Shown: positions 24,335 to 32,104 of the stretch, piece by piece | Layout: every line of letters begins with the position of its first letter | How positions within the stretch are numbered: the stretch's first letter is position 1 | Assembly (NCBI GenBank): GCA_022827345.1 | Contig: JAJDTB010000035.1 | Location: forward strand, 62,001 to 126,000 | Source of the DNA: Gemmatimonadota bacterium | GTDB taxonomy: Bacteria > Gemmatimonadota > Gemmatimonadetes > Longimicrobiales > Gaopeijiaceae | DNA: 64,000 nt | Reading direction: 5' to 3' | Notes under the pieces: generated by a model | What the model was told of the DNA's origin: nothing | Databases searched by the model: none | Seen by the model: the letters and a program-made list of their open reading frames with translations, nothing else | Translations under genes and position numbers: made by a program

Positions 24335-26299
24335 TTGCGAACTCGTTCTACCACCCTGGCGTGCGCCTTCGCGCCCTTGCTGCTGGCCGCGCTGTGCATC
24401 CCCGGCACGGCCGATGCCCAGAGCGGCGCAGCGAACGGTCAGTGGCGCTACTACGCCGGCGATGCCGGCAGCACCCGCTACGCTCCCCTCAGCCAGATCG
24501 ACCGGGACAACGTAGCGGACCTCGAGGTGGCCTGGCGCTGGCAGGCGGCCAACTTCGGCCCGCAGCCCGAATTCAACTACCGCACGACTCCGCTCATGGT
24601 GGACGGCGTGCTCTACGCCACCGCAGGGTACCGGCGCACCGTCGTGGCGATCGACGCGGGCACCGGCGAGACGCTGTGGACGTATCGACTGGACGACGGG
24701 GACCGGGCGGCGCCGAGGCGGAACTCGGGCCGGGGAGTCGCCTGGTGGGAGGCGCCCGGGATCGCGCCACGCATCTTCATGGTGACCCCGGGGTTCCAGC
24801 TGGTCGCGCTTGACGCGGCGACGGGCCGTCCCATCCAGGACTTCGGCGATGGCGGCGTGGTGGAGTTGCGCGTTGGGCTGGGCCGGGAGCTGGACCTGAT
24901 CGATGCGCCCATCGGCTCCAGTTCACCGCCGATCGTGGTGGACGACGTGATCGTAATCGGGTCCGCGCTGCCCTCGGGGGGAGCCCCCCGGTCGCGCGAG
25001 ATGCCGCCCGGCCACGTCCGCGGGTACGACGCAGTCACCGGCGAACTGCGCTGGACCTTCCACACGATCCCGCAGCCGGGCGAGTACGGCAACGAGACCT
25101 GGGAGGACGGATCCTGGGAATACACCGGCAACGCGGCCGTGTGGACGCCGATCAGTGCCGATCCCGAACTCGGCCTCGTCTACCTGCCCGTCGAACTCGG
25201 CACCGGCGACTACTACGGGGGCCACCGCCCGGGCGACAACCTCTTCTCGCAGAGCATCGTCGCACTGGACGCCTCCACCGGCGAGCGCGCCTGGCACTTC
25301 CAGACCGTCCACCACGGCATCTGGGACTACGACCCCCCGGCGGCGCCCATCCTGGCCGACCTTGTGGTCGACGGGCGCGAGATTCCGGCCGTCGCGCTGA
25401 TCACCAAGCAGACGTTCACCTTCGTCTTCGACCGTCGCACGGGCGAGCCGGTCTGGCCGATCGAGGACCGGCCGGTGCCCCAGACCGATGTGCCGGGCGA
25501 ACGCACCGCGGCCACCCAGCCCTTCCCCACGAAGCCGCCCCCGTACGACCGGCAGGGCGTGGACCCCGCCGACCTCATCGACTTCACGCCGGAGCTCAGG
25601 GCCGAGGCCGAGGAGATTCTGGCACAGCTGCACTACGGCCCCCTGTACGAGCCGCCCACCGTGCCCGTGGAGGGCGGCACCCAGGGCACCTTGATGGTCC
25701 CGGGCTCGCTGGGCGGCGCCAACTGGCCGGGGGGCGCGCTCGATCCCGAAAGCGGCTACCTGTACGTGCAGTCGGCGACCGCGCCCAGCGTCATCTCGCT
25801 GATCAACGTGCCCGAGGTCTCCGACATGGACTACATCCGCGGCGGCGGCCTCCGGCTCCGCCAGGGCGGCGGGCCCCAGGGCCTTCCGCTCTTCAAGCCG
25901 CCGTGGGGCCGCGTCACCGCGATCGACCTCAACCGGGGCGAGATCGCGTGGCAGGTACCCAACGGCGACGCGCCCGAATACGTGAAGAACCACCCCGCGC
26001 TCGAAGGGATCGACGTGGGGAGGACCGGGCGGCCGGATCGCGGCGGCGTGCTGGTGACGAGCACGCTGCTCTTCGCCGGGGAGGGCGGCGGGATGTTCGG
26101 CGCGTTCGGATCGGGGGGCAACAAGTTCCGGGCGCACGACAAGGCCACCGGCGAGATCGTCGCCGAGATCGAGCTGCCCGCCAACCAGACCGGCCTGCCG
26201 ATGACCTATATGCACGAGGGGCGGCAGTACATCGTGGTGGCCGTCGGGGCGCGGCGGCACCCGGCGGAGCTGGTGGCGCTGGCGCTGCCGGAGGGTTGA
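24335..26299 (+). CDS. PQQ-dependent dehydrogenase, exported quinoprotein
   Basis: A 654-residue periplasmic quinoprotein with a signal peptide cleaved near TADAQ. The eight-bladed propeller shows repeated tryptophan-docking segments such as VADLEVAWRWQA, GETLWTYRLDDG, TGELRWTFHTIPQPGEYG and RGEIAWQVPNGD. It resembles membrane-bound glucose dehydrogenase-like and pyrroloquinoline quinone alcohol dehydrogenase-type enzymes, without a fused cytochrome domain. The alcohol or sugar oxidised cannot be told. The start is a TTG with GGAG about 8 bases upstream. Electrons probably go to quinone or to a c-type cytochrome. Confidence 0.92.
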   Translation: MRTRSTTLACAFAPLLLAALCIPGTADAQSGAANGQWRYYAGDAGSTRYAPLSQIDRDNVADLEVAWRWQAANFGPQPEFNYRTTPLMVDGVLYATAGYRRTVVAIDAGTGETLWTYRLDDGDRAAPRRNSGRGVAWWEAPGIAPRIFMVTPGFQLVALDAATGRPIQDFGDGGVVELRVGLGRELDLIDAPIGSSSPPIVVDDVIVIGSALPSGGAPRSREMPPGHVRGYDAVTGELRWTFHTIPQPGEYGNETWEDGSWEYTGNAAVWTPISADPELGLVYLPVELGTGDYYGGHRPGDNLFSQSIVALDASTGERAWHFQTVHHGIWDYDPPAAPILADLVVDGREIPAVALITKQTFTFVFDRRTGEPVWPIEDRPVPQTDVPGERTAATQPFPTKPPPYDRQGVDPADLIDFTPELRAEAEEILAQLHYGPLYEPPTVPVEGGTQGTLMVPGSLGGANWPGGALDPESGYLYVQSATAPSVISLINVPEVSDMDYIRGGGLRLRQGGGPQGLPLFKPPWGRVTAIDLNRGEIAWQVPNGDAPEYVKNHPALEGIDVGRTGRPDRGGVLVTSTLLFAGEGGGMFGAFGSGGNKFRAHDKATGEIVAEIELPANQTGLPMTYMHEGRQYIVVAVGARRHPAELVALALPEG

Positions 26300-26320
26300 G
26301 GCCGCGCAACCACCGATGTA

Positions 26321-26358
26321 GTATTCCTTGTATCCTTACTTCAAGGAAAGAGGAATAC
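26321..26358. promoter_or_regulatory. Nested inverted repeat before the AbrB-type antitoxin gene
   Basis: Outer arms GTATTCC (26321-26327) and GGAATAC (26352-26358) enclose CCTTG (26326-26330) and CAAGG (26342-26346). The right arm contains the AGAGGA ribosome-binding sequence and ends one base before the GTG start. Antitoxins of this kind usually repress their own promoter by binding such repeats, so this is the likely operator. Confidence 0.55.
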
Positions 26359-26359
26359 G

Positions 26360-26584
26360 GTGTTGGCAAAACTGACGTCCAAGAACCAACTGACCCTCCC
26401 CAAGGCCGTCCTCTCCTCCCTGGGGGACGTCTCCTACTTTGATGTAACCAGCGACAAGGGGCAGATCGTCCTTACACCGGTGCGGCTCAACCGGGCTGAT
26501 GCCGTGCGGGCCAAGCTGGCCGACATCGGGATCTCCGAAGCGGATGTGGCTGCGGCGGTGAGGTGGGCCCGCCGGGCCGAATGA
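26360..26584 (+). CDS. AbrB/SpoVT-type antitoxin
   Basis: A 74-residue DNA-binding antitoxin. The swapped-hairpin AbrB fold is indicated by LAKLTSKNQLTLPKAVLSSL and the following strand YFDVTSDKGQIVLTPV; the C-terminal helix (ADVAAAVRWARR) would hold the toxin. It starts with GTG at 26360, inside or next to an inverted repeat that carries its ribosome-binding site. The stop overlaps the PIN toxin start (ATGA), the usual arrangement for a type II toxin-antitoxin operon. Confidence 0.85.
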   Translation: MLAKLTSKNQLTLPKAVLSSLGDVSYFDVTSDKGQIVLTPVRLNRADAVRAKLADIGISEADVAAAVRWARRAE

Positions 26585-27012
26585 CCCCGCGTCGATGGGT
26601 CCTGGACACAAACGTACTTCTGTCAGCGCTTCTGTTTCCGGGCGGAAGAGTCACCTGGCTGCGCGACGCCTGGCGTACGGGAGTGGTAACGCCGTTGGTC
26701 AGTCGAGAGACGACAACCGAGCTGATCCGCGTGCTCTGTTACCCTAAGTTCCGGCTTGGCGCCTCGGAGCGGGAGGACCTCCTCGCCGACTACATTGCGT
26801 ACGCCGAGACGGTGCCGGTGTCGGAGGCTCCCCCCGTCCCCGAATGCCGAGACCCCTGCGACCGCCCCTTTCTGGAACTGGCTCTGGCGGGACGAGCGGA
26901 TGCCCTGGTTACGGGGGACAACGACCTCCTCTCCCTGGCCCAGGTATTCCCCGTTCCTGTCATGAGCCCCGGGGCTGCGAGAGCTTTACTGCAACAGGCA
27001 ACGTCAGGATAG
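26581..27012 (+). CDS. PIN-domain toxin (COG1569-type putative RNase)
   Basis: About 143 residues from the ATG at 26581. The PIN nuclease acidic residues are visible in VLDTNVLLSALLFPGGR (Asp), the central Glu of TTELIRVLCYPKF, and the late pair in DRPFLELALAGRADALVTGD followed by NDLL. The LLFPGGR sequence after the first motif is typical of the COG1569 group of putative toxins. The substrate is probably RNA, inhibiting translation. An in-frame ATG six codons upstream lies inside the antitoxin gene and is less likely. Overlap with the antitoxin is four bases. Confidence 0.88.
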   Translation: MTPRRWVLDTNVLLSALLFPGGRVTWLRDAWRTGVVTPLVSRETTTELIRVLCYPKFRLGASEREDLLADYIAYAETVPVSEAPPVPECRDPCDRPFLELALAGRADALVTGDNDLLSLAQVFPVPVMSPGAARALLQQATSG

Positions 27013-27066
27013 CTTTAGGGGCCCCGCAAATTCTCTCTTCAACACCGGTCAACACGCACGCTTGAC

Positions 27067-28593
27067 ATGACCCGACCCACCCACATCCCCGAACTCCTCC
27101 GCACCGGAACCGGCAACGCCGTCGCCTTCTCCGCCCCGGGGCGCCCCGATCTCACCTACGACGGTCTCCGCACGCACGTCGAAGCCACCGTAGCCGCGCT
27201 CAACGCTCGCGGCATCGGGCGCAACGACCGCGTCGCGATCGTTCTGCCGAACGGGTCCGAGATGGCGAGCGCGTTCGTGGCGATCGCCGCCGGGGCGACC
27301 ACGGCCCCTCTCAACCCCGCGTACCGCAGGCCCGAGTTCGAGTTCTACCTGCAGGACCTCGGTGCGAAGGCCGTGGTGCTCGCCGAGGGCGACGATTCGC
27401 CGGCCCGTGCGGCCGCCGCCGCGCTCGGAGTGCCGGTCATGGACATCGCCAGCGACCCGGACAGCCCCGCGGGCACCTTTTCCTTCGTGGCCGAGCCCGG
27501 AGCGGCCGCCGCAGCGCATGGAGGCATGGCCGCACCCGACGACGTCGCCCTCGTCCTCCACACCTCCGGCACCACCTCGAGGCCCAAGATCGTGCCACTG
27601 CTTCACCGCAACGTGTGCGCGACCGCGGCCAACATCCGCCGGACGCTGCGGCTGGAGCCCGAGGACCGCTGCCTCAACGTCATGCCGCTCTTCCACATTC
27701 ACGGGCTCATGGCGTGCGTGCTGTCGACGCTGCACGCGGGCGCGAGCGTCTACTGCGCGCCGGGTTTCAACGCGCTGAAGGTCTTCGGATGGCTGGCCGA
27801 CGCCGATCCGACCTGGTACTCGGCGGTGCCGACCATGCACCAGACGATCCTGGCGCGGGCGGGGCGGAACGCCGAGATCGTCGAGCGGCTGCGGCTGCGC
27901 TTCATCCGCTCCTCGTCGGCGGCGCTCCCGTCGCGCGTCATGGCCGAGGTGGAGGAGCTGTTCGGCGCGCCCCTCGTCGAGGCCTACGCGATGACCGAGG
28001 CCGCGCACCAGATGACCTGCAACCCGCTGCCGCCCGCGCCCCGCAAGCCCGGCACGGTGGGGATCGCGGCGGGTCCCGAAGTCTCGGTGATGGACGCCGA
28101 AGGCAACCACCTCGCGCCGGACGAGGAGGGCGAGATCGTCATCCGCGGGCCGAACGTCACGCCGGGCTACGAGAACAACGAGGCCGCGAACCGCGAAGCC
28201 TTCACGCACGGGTGGTTCCGCACCGGCGATCAGGGCTTCCGCGACAACGACGGCTATTTCACGATCACGGGGCGCCTCAAGGAGATCATCAACCGGGGCG
28301 GTGAGAAGATCTCGCCGCGCGAGGTCGACGAGGCGCTCATGGACCACCCGGCCGTGCAGCAGGTGGTCACTTTTGCGATGCCGCATCCGAAGCTGGGCGA
28401 GGAGGTGGCCGCGGCGGTGGTGCTGCGGGAGGGGGCGGAGGCCGCGCCGGGCGACATTCGCGCGTTCGCGAGCGGGCGGCTGGCCGGCTTCAAGGTGCCG
28501 CGCAAGGTGGTGATCCTGGACGAGATCCCGAAGGGCCCGACGGGGAAGCTGCGCCGGATCGGGCTGGCGGATCAGCTGGGGTTGGGGGATTGA
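27067..28593 (+). CDS. Acyl-CoA synthetase (AMP-binding), oxalate-CoA ligase-like
   Basis: A 508-residue adenylate-forming enzyme. The P-loop-like A3 motif is LHTSGTTSRPKIVPL, A5 is YAMTEAAHQM, the hinge motif is YFTITGRLKEIINRGGEKIS, and the C-terminal catalytic lysine lies in GPTGKLRR. The blocks CLNVMPLFHIHGLMACVLST, TWYSAVPTMHQTIL and NPLPPAPRKPGTVGIAAGPE are characteristic of the AAE3/Pcs60 oxalyl-CoA synthetase branch, so oxalate or another small dicarboxylate is the best guess. No oxalyl-CoA decarboxylase is seen nearby. The PanE-like gene follows after 79 bases. Confidence 0.88.
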   Translation: MTRPTHIPELLRTGTGNAVAFSAPGRPDLTYDGLRTHVEATVAALNARGIGRNDRVAIVLPNGSEMASAFVAIAAGATTAPLNPAYRRPEFEFYLQDLGAKAVVLAEGDDSPARAAAAALGVPVMDIASDPDSPAGTFSFVAEPGAAAAAHGGMAAPDDVALVLHTSGTTSRPKIVPLLHRNVCATAANIRRTLRLEPEDRCLNVMPLFHIHGLMACVLSTLHAGASVYCAPGFNALKVFGWLADADPTWYSAVPTMHQTILARAGRNAEIVERLRLRFIRSSSAALPSRVMAEVEELFGAPLVEAYAMTEAAHQMTCNPLPPAPRKPGTVGIAAGPEVSVMDAEGNHLAPDEEGEIVIRGPNVTPGYENNEAANREAFTHGWFRTGDQGFRDNDGYFTITGRLKEIINRGGEKISPREVDEALMDHPAVQQVVTFAMPHPKLGEEVAAAVVLREGAEAAPGDIRAFASGRLAGFKVPRKVVILDEIPKGPTGKLRRIGLADQLGLGD

Positions 28594-28672
28594 GGAGGAT
28601 GAGGGCGGCGATTCGGGGCCCGGCGGCGACTGGCGTCAGCACCGGCGGCCCAGCCATGCAGGCGCGCCTGCG

Positions 28673-29650
28673 ATGAAGATCGCGATCTACGGCGCGGGGG
28701 CGACGGGCGGCTACCTCGGGGCGAAGCTGGCGCTGGCCGGGGTCGACACCACCCTGATCGCCCGCGGACCCCACCTGGAAGCGATGCAGCGGAACGGCGT
28801 GCGGCTGCTCATCGACGGCGACGAACAGGTCGCCCGTCCCTTCTGCACGGACGACCCGGCCGAGGCCGGCCCCCACGACTTCGTCATCATCACGCTGAAG
28901 GCCCACTCGGCAACGCGCGTGGTGGAGGCGATGCAGCCGCTGCTCGGACCCGACACGGCCGTGATCACCGCGCAGAACGGCGTCCCGTGGTGGTATTTCC
29001 ACGGGATCGGCGGCGAGTGGGAGGGGATGCGCCTGGAGAGCGTGGATCCGGGCGGCCGCCAGTGGGACGGCATCGGCCCGGGGCGCGCGATCGGCTGCGT
29101 GGTTTACGCGGCGACCGAGATCGCGGAGCCGGGGGTGATCAGGCACTCCTACGGCAACAAGTTCAGCCTGGGCGAGCCCTCGGGCAGGAAGACCGCGCGG
29201 ATCAAGGTCCTGAGCCGGACGCTGTCAGGGGCCGGGGTGCGCGCGCCCGTGCGTCGGATCCGCCAGGAGATCTGGGTGAAGCTTCTCGGCAACGTGTGCT
29301 TCAACCCGATCAGCGCGCTGACCCTGGCCACCCTGGACAGGGTCGCCACCGAGCCCGGCACGCGGGGAGTGGCCCGCGCCATGATGGAGGAGACCCTGGC
29401 GATCGGCGAGGCGATGGGCGTGCGCGTTCGGCTCGACATCGAGCGGCGGATCGACGGGGCGGCCGCGGTGGGCACGCATCGCACCTCGATGCTGCAGGAC
29501 CTGGAGAAGGGCCGCGCGATGGAGATCGACGCGCTGGTCACGTCGGTGCAGGAGCTGGGGCGCCTGGCGGGGGTCCCCACGCCGACGATCGATGTGGTGC
29601 TGGCGCTGGTGCGGCAGCGGGCGGAGGTGGCGGGGCTGTACGGGGACTAA
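28673..29650 (+). CDS. 2-dehydropantoate 2-reductase family (PanE/ApbA)
   Basis: A 325-residue NADPH-dependent reductase. The N-terminal Rossmann motif is IAIYGAGATGGYLGAKLA; the substrate side shows AQNGVPWWYFHG, then the C-terminal helical domain with EIWVKLLGNVCFNPISALT (catalytic Lys and Asn) and HRTSMLQDLEKGRAMEIDAL. This fits ketopantoate reductase of pantothenate synthesis, though many paralogues in this family act on other 2-oxoacids. The stop overlaps the convergent Nramp-like gene by four bases. Confidence 0.88.
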   Translation: MKIAIYGAGATGGYLGAKLALAGVDTTLIARGPHLEAMQRNGVRLLIDGDEQVARPFCTDDPAEAGPHDFVIITLKAHSATRVVEAMQPLLGPDTAVITAQNGVPWWYFHGIGGEWEGMRLESVDPGGRQWDGIGPGRAIGCVVYAATEIAEPGVIRHSYGNKFSLGEPSGRKTARIKVLSRTLSGAGVRAPVRRIRQEIWVKLLGNVCFNPISALTLATLDRVATEPGTRGVARAMMEETLAIGEAMGVRVRLDIERRIDGAAAVGTHRTSMLQDLEKGRAMEIDALVTSVQELGRLAGVPTPTIDVVLALVRQRAEVAGLYGD

Positions 29651-31140
29651 CCCCCGAAGAGCGTCACCCCGAAGATCCTGCCCAGAATGAGGATGAGGCT
29701 CATTCCGGTGAACACCACGATGCTGATCCAGGTGAAGGCGCGCGCAAAGGTCGACGGGTAGAAGTGCGGGTCGTCCTTCGGGATCACCTTCAGGCAGTAG
29801 TAGAAGTTCAGGATGAAGATCACCGGGGCCACGAAGTAGGCCAGCGCCGAGGCGACCAGCACCAGGAACACCGGCCGCGGCACCAGCGCGATGAAGACGA
29901 CCGCGGTGACCAGGGAGTACAGCATCGTCATCCGGTAGATGTTGTACTCGGAGTACCACGCGCGGCGGTGTTCCCCGGTAACCTCGTCCGCGGCCGTCCC
30001 CGCGAGCGCCGCGGTCGGGCGGAACAGGTTGCGGCAGCAGGCGCCCACGATCCGCGGCCACCCGTCGAAGTAGTTGAACGCCGTCGAGAAGGTCGCCGCG
30101 AAGGCGCCGAGCATGAAGATCGTCATCATCCACGGACCCACGCTCTCGGTGAACATCCCCGCGATCTCGCCCATGACCGCCTGCCCCTCGATGGGGCTGG
30201 GATAGAGCCACACGGCGGCGAGCAGCAGGAAGATGGTCGCGATGATGAACGACACCACATGGCCCAGCCGGAAGTCCCAGATGCTGATCGTGAAGCAGCG
30301 CCGGCTGTATTCGACCGCTCGCTTGGGCAGCCGGCGGACATCGACGGTGAGGTCGGACATCCTCGGCGCGAAAGGATCGAAGGTAGGCGCCAGTCCCGCG
30401 GCCTCGAGCCGATCCCTGATCCTGGCCATCCCGGTGCGCTTCGCCTTCCCCCATTCCGAAGCCTGCAACGAGACATCGATCCCGGTCGGCAGCAGTCCGA
30501 GGAATCCCGCAATCACCAGCCACGAGCCCTCCGGCGCATCGAAGATCAGGAAATGCTCGAGCTCGCCGATCGGGGCGGGGCGCACGAAATAGACGATCAC
30601 CGCGGAGACGAACAGCAATCCGCCGGCGATCTTCGCGCCCGTTTCGAGCGCGGTGTAGCGGCCCCAGAGCAGGATGACGACCGACGCCGTGCCCAGGAAC
30701 GCCCCCCAGCCCCATAGCGGCACCGGCAGCCCCATCTGCGCCGAGAACAGGTAGTACATCACGGCTGCGGCCGCGATCAGCCGCCCCGCCTGCCCCACCG
30801 CGCACTGCACGATCGTCGTCACCAGCACGTACCAGACCGGCAGCTTCCCGGGCGCGGTCGCATAGGCCGCCATCAGGCTCTTGCCGGTGGCGTTGGTAAA
30901 CCGAAAGGCCAGCTCGAAGCCGTAGTACTTGAAGACGTATGCGAGCAGGACGCACCAGAGCAGCGCGAACTCGAAGCGCCCGCCGGCCGTCGGCGCCGTG
31001 ACCAGGTGGCTCGTCCCGATCCCCGTCATCATCAGGATGATCCCCGGCCCGAACTGGCCCAGGAGACTGCGCGGGCTCATGTCGGGGACCTTGAGGTCGT
31101 CGAAGGAGGGAGCGGCTGGCTGTCGGGTGGATTCGGACAC
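29647..31140 (-). CDS. Nramp-superfamily transporter lacking the canonical metal motifs
   Basis: A 497-residue protein with about 11 hydrophobic helices. The first helix begins GQFGPGIILMMTGIGTSHLV, which aligns with the Nramp helix 1. Where Nramp proteins have the metal-binding DPGN, this one reads GTSH. The helix-6 motif MPHN is also absent; the region reads LLPTGIDVSLQASEWGK. A basic cytoplasmic insert follows (KRAVEYSRRCFTISIWDFRL). The fold looks conserved but the metal site does not, so the substrate may be another cation or a non-metal. It may be expressed from the AT-rich stretch near 31205-31250. Confidence 0.8.
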   Translation of the reverse strand: MSESTRQPAAPSFDDLKVPDMSPRSLLGQFGPGIILMMTGIGTSHLVTAPTAGGRFEFALLWCVLLAYVFKYYGFELAFRFTNATGKSLMAAYATAPGKLPVWYVLVTTIVQCAVGQAGRLIAAAAVMYYLFSAQMGLPVPLWGWGAFLGTASVVILLWGRYTALETGAKIAGGLLFVSAVIVYFVRPAPIGELEHFLIFDAPEGSWLVIAGFLGLLPTGIDVSLQASEWGKAKRTGMARIRDRLEAAGLAPTFDPFAPRMSDLTVDVRRLPKRAVEYSRRCFTISIWDFRLGHVVSFIIATIFLLLAAVWLYPSPIEGQAVMGEIAGMFTESVGPWMMTIFMLGAFAATFSTAFNYFDGWPRIVGACCRNLFRPTAALAGTAADEVTGEHRRAWYSEYNIYRMTMLYSLVTAVVFIALVPRPVFLVLVASALAYFVAPVIFILNFYYCLKVIPKDDPHFYPSTFARAFTWISIVVFTGMSLILILGRIFGVTLFGG

Positions 31141-31258
31141 GGCTGGATCCGGGGCCGGAGACGTTGGATCGGACCGGGTCAGAATACCGCGATGGCGTCG
31201 GCCGAGGCAAGAATGTCAACTACAGTTTACATGTTGTCTACTTAAGATTACATCGGCG

Positions 31259-31591
31259 CTAGCCGTCGGCCACGACCGGCTCCATTTCCTCAGGCTGCCT
31301 GTACCAGAAGATCGTGTCGATCAACAGCTCTTCCTTCACCATCATGTCGTCGACCGTCTCCTGGAAATCCAGAGTATTCCTTCCCCGGAAATTCTCCCAG
31401 TCAGGGCCTCCCAGCTCCTTGGGCAGGGCGTCGAAGACGATGTAGATGTCCACGAGATCGTCGCCGTACAGAAAGTCCGTGCCCGGTTCGAGCCGGATGT
31501 CGGTCGGATGGCTCCCGAAGTGGTCGCTACATGCCCTCTTCACGATCTCCTCGATCCTCGTCAACTCTCTCTGTTTCACCATTCTCGCCAT
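31259..31591 (-). CDS. Small protein of unknown function
   Basis: A 110-residue cytoplasmic protein. It has a basic N-terminal helix (MARMVKQRELTRIEEIVKRA), an alternating alpha/beta core with DDLVDIYIVFDALPKELGG, and an acidic tail ending EEMEPVVADG. I recall small proteins of this general look beside HEPN-domain genes, and a possible HEPN remnant lies just upstream on the same strand. This link is weak. The Nramp-like gene lies downstream, about 120 bases away. Confidence 0.6.
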   Translation of the reverse strand: MARMVKQRELTRIEEIVKRACSDHFGSHPTDIRLEPGTDFLYGDDLVDIYIVFDALPKELGGPDWENFRGRNTLDFQETVDDMMVKEELLIDTIFWYRQPEEMEPVVADG

Positions 31592-31679
31592 CCTCCGTGC
31601 GCGGCAGTGTTTCGAATCCAGCCACGATGCCAGTGCTAATCACGTCGTCCCGCGAAGAGGATGTGCACCGCGAATGCCC

Positions 31680-31748
31680 GCGGGGTGCACCGGGACGGTC
31701 CTCGCCGACCAGATGATCGGCGGCATCCAGCAGGTGAGTCGGATTCAC
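31680..31748 (-). pseudogene. Possible 5' remnant of a HEPN-domain gene
   Basis: A GTG-started frame reads MNPTHLLDAADHLVGEDRPG followed by APR. This resembles the N-terminus of small HEPN-domain proteins, which normally continue into an R-A-V-x-x-A-Y-Y-x-L-F-H helix. Here the reading loses that pattern after about 23 codons. A different frame shows RAFAVHILFAG before a stop, which could be the frameshifted continuation. The evidence is short and could be chance. Confidence 0.3.
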
Positions 31749-31959
31749 GATAGTTGACTTACCGGCGAATCGAGTGGATTGAACGGGGGCTGCATTGCCG
31801 TCCGGCCATCCTACGCTACCGGCCTCATGAATCGATCAGCGCCCCGAGGTTCGGGCTCATCTCTCGTTGGAAACCGCTTCCCCGCTCAGGCTCGCTGCTC
31901 GTTGGACACGATTCCCCTACCGTCCCCAATCCCCCGTGCGTACATTGGTGCGGGTTTGC

Positions 31960-31994
31960 GGGCGGGGAGGGATTCGACTCCCGCGTCTCCGCCC
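31960..31994. other. Two-part hairpin in the gene-poor interval
   Basis: Outer arms GGGCGGGGA and TCTCCGCCC (8 of 9 pairs) enclose an inner stem GGGA/TCCC with loop TTCGAC. The centre resembles a tRNA or tmRNA T-arm, but no acceptor, D-arm or tag frame is found. It lies about 30 bases before the short frame at 32022 and could be an attenuator, a terminator without T-run, or a transcript 5' structure. Confidence 0.35.
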
Positions 31995-32021
31995 TGTCGC
32001 TCGGGCCGAAGGAGTGATAGC

Positions 32022-32090
32022 ATGGCAACCGACTTGACGCCGGACCGCCGTTCGTCATCGAACGGTTACATCCCGGACGGGATCCCGTAG
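32022..32090 (+). CDS. Possible 22-residue leader peptide
   Basis: A short frame (starting MATDLTPDRR, ending YIPDGIP) with a strong AAGGAG ribosome-binding site about 7 bases before its ATG. It stops 14 bases before the TTG that opens the large flavoprotein gene, which has no visible ribosome-binding site of its own. It could provide translational coupling. Alternatively it is the displaced N-terminus of that protein in another frame. Confidence 0.35.
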   Translation: MATDLTPDRRSSSNGYIPDGIP

Positions 32091-32104
32091 CCGCGCTGCC
32101 GCCC

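Larger units (their letters stand above)
31592..32021. other. Gene-poor interval with hairpin and possible gene remnant
   Basis: About 430 bases without an intact gene. It contains a 23-codon HEPN-like fragment on the minus strand (31680-31748), a strong hairpin at 31960-31994, and otherwise nothing I can assign. Short open frames on both strands lack ribosome-binding sites and family resemblance. Confidence 0.5.

Noticed and set aside
31968-31983. Possible tRNA or tmRNA T-arm (GGGATTCGACTCCC)
   Set aside because: No acceptor stem, D-arm, anticodon or tag-peptide frame could be built around it; kept only as a hairpin.
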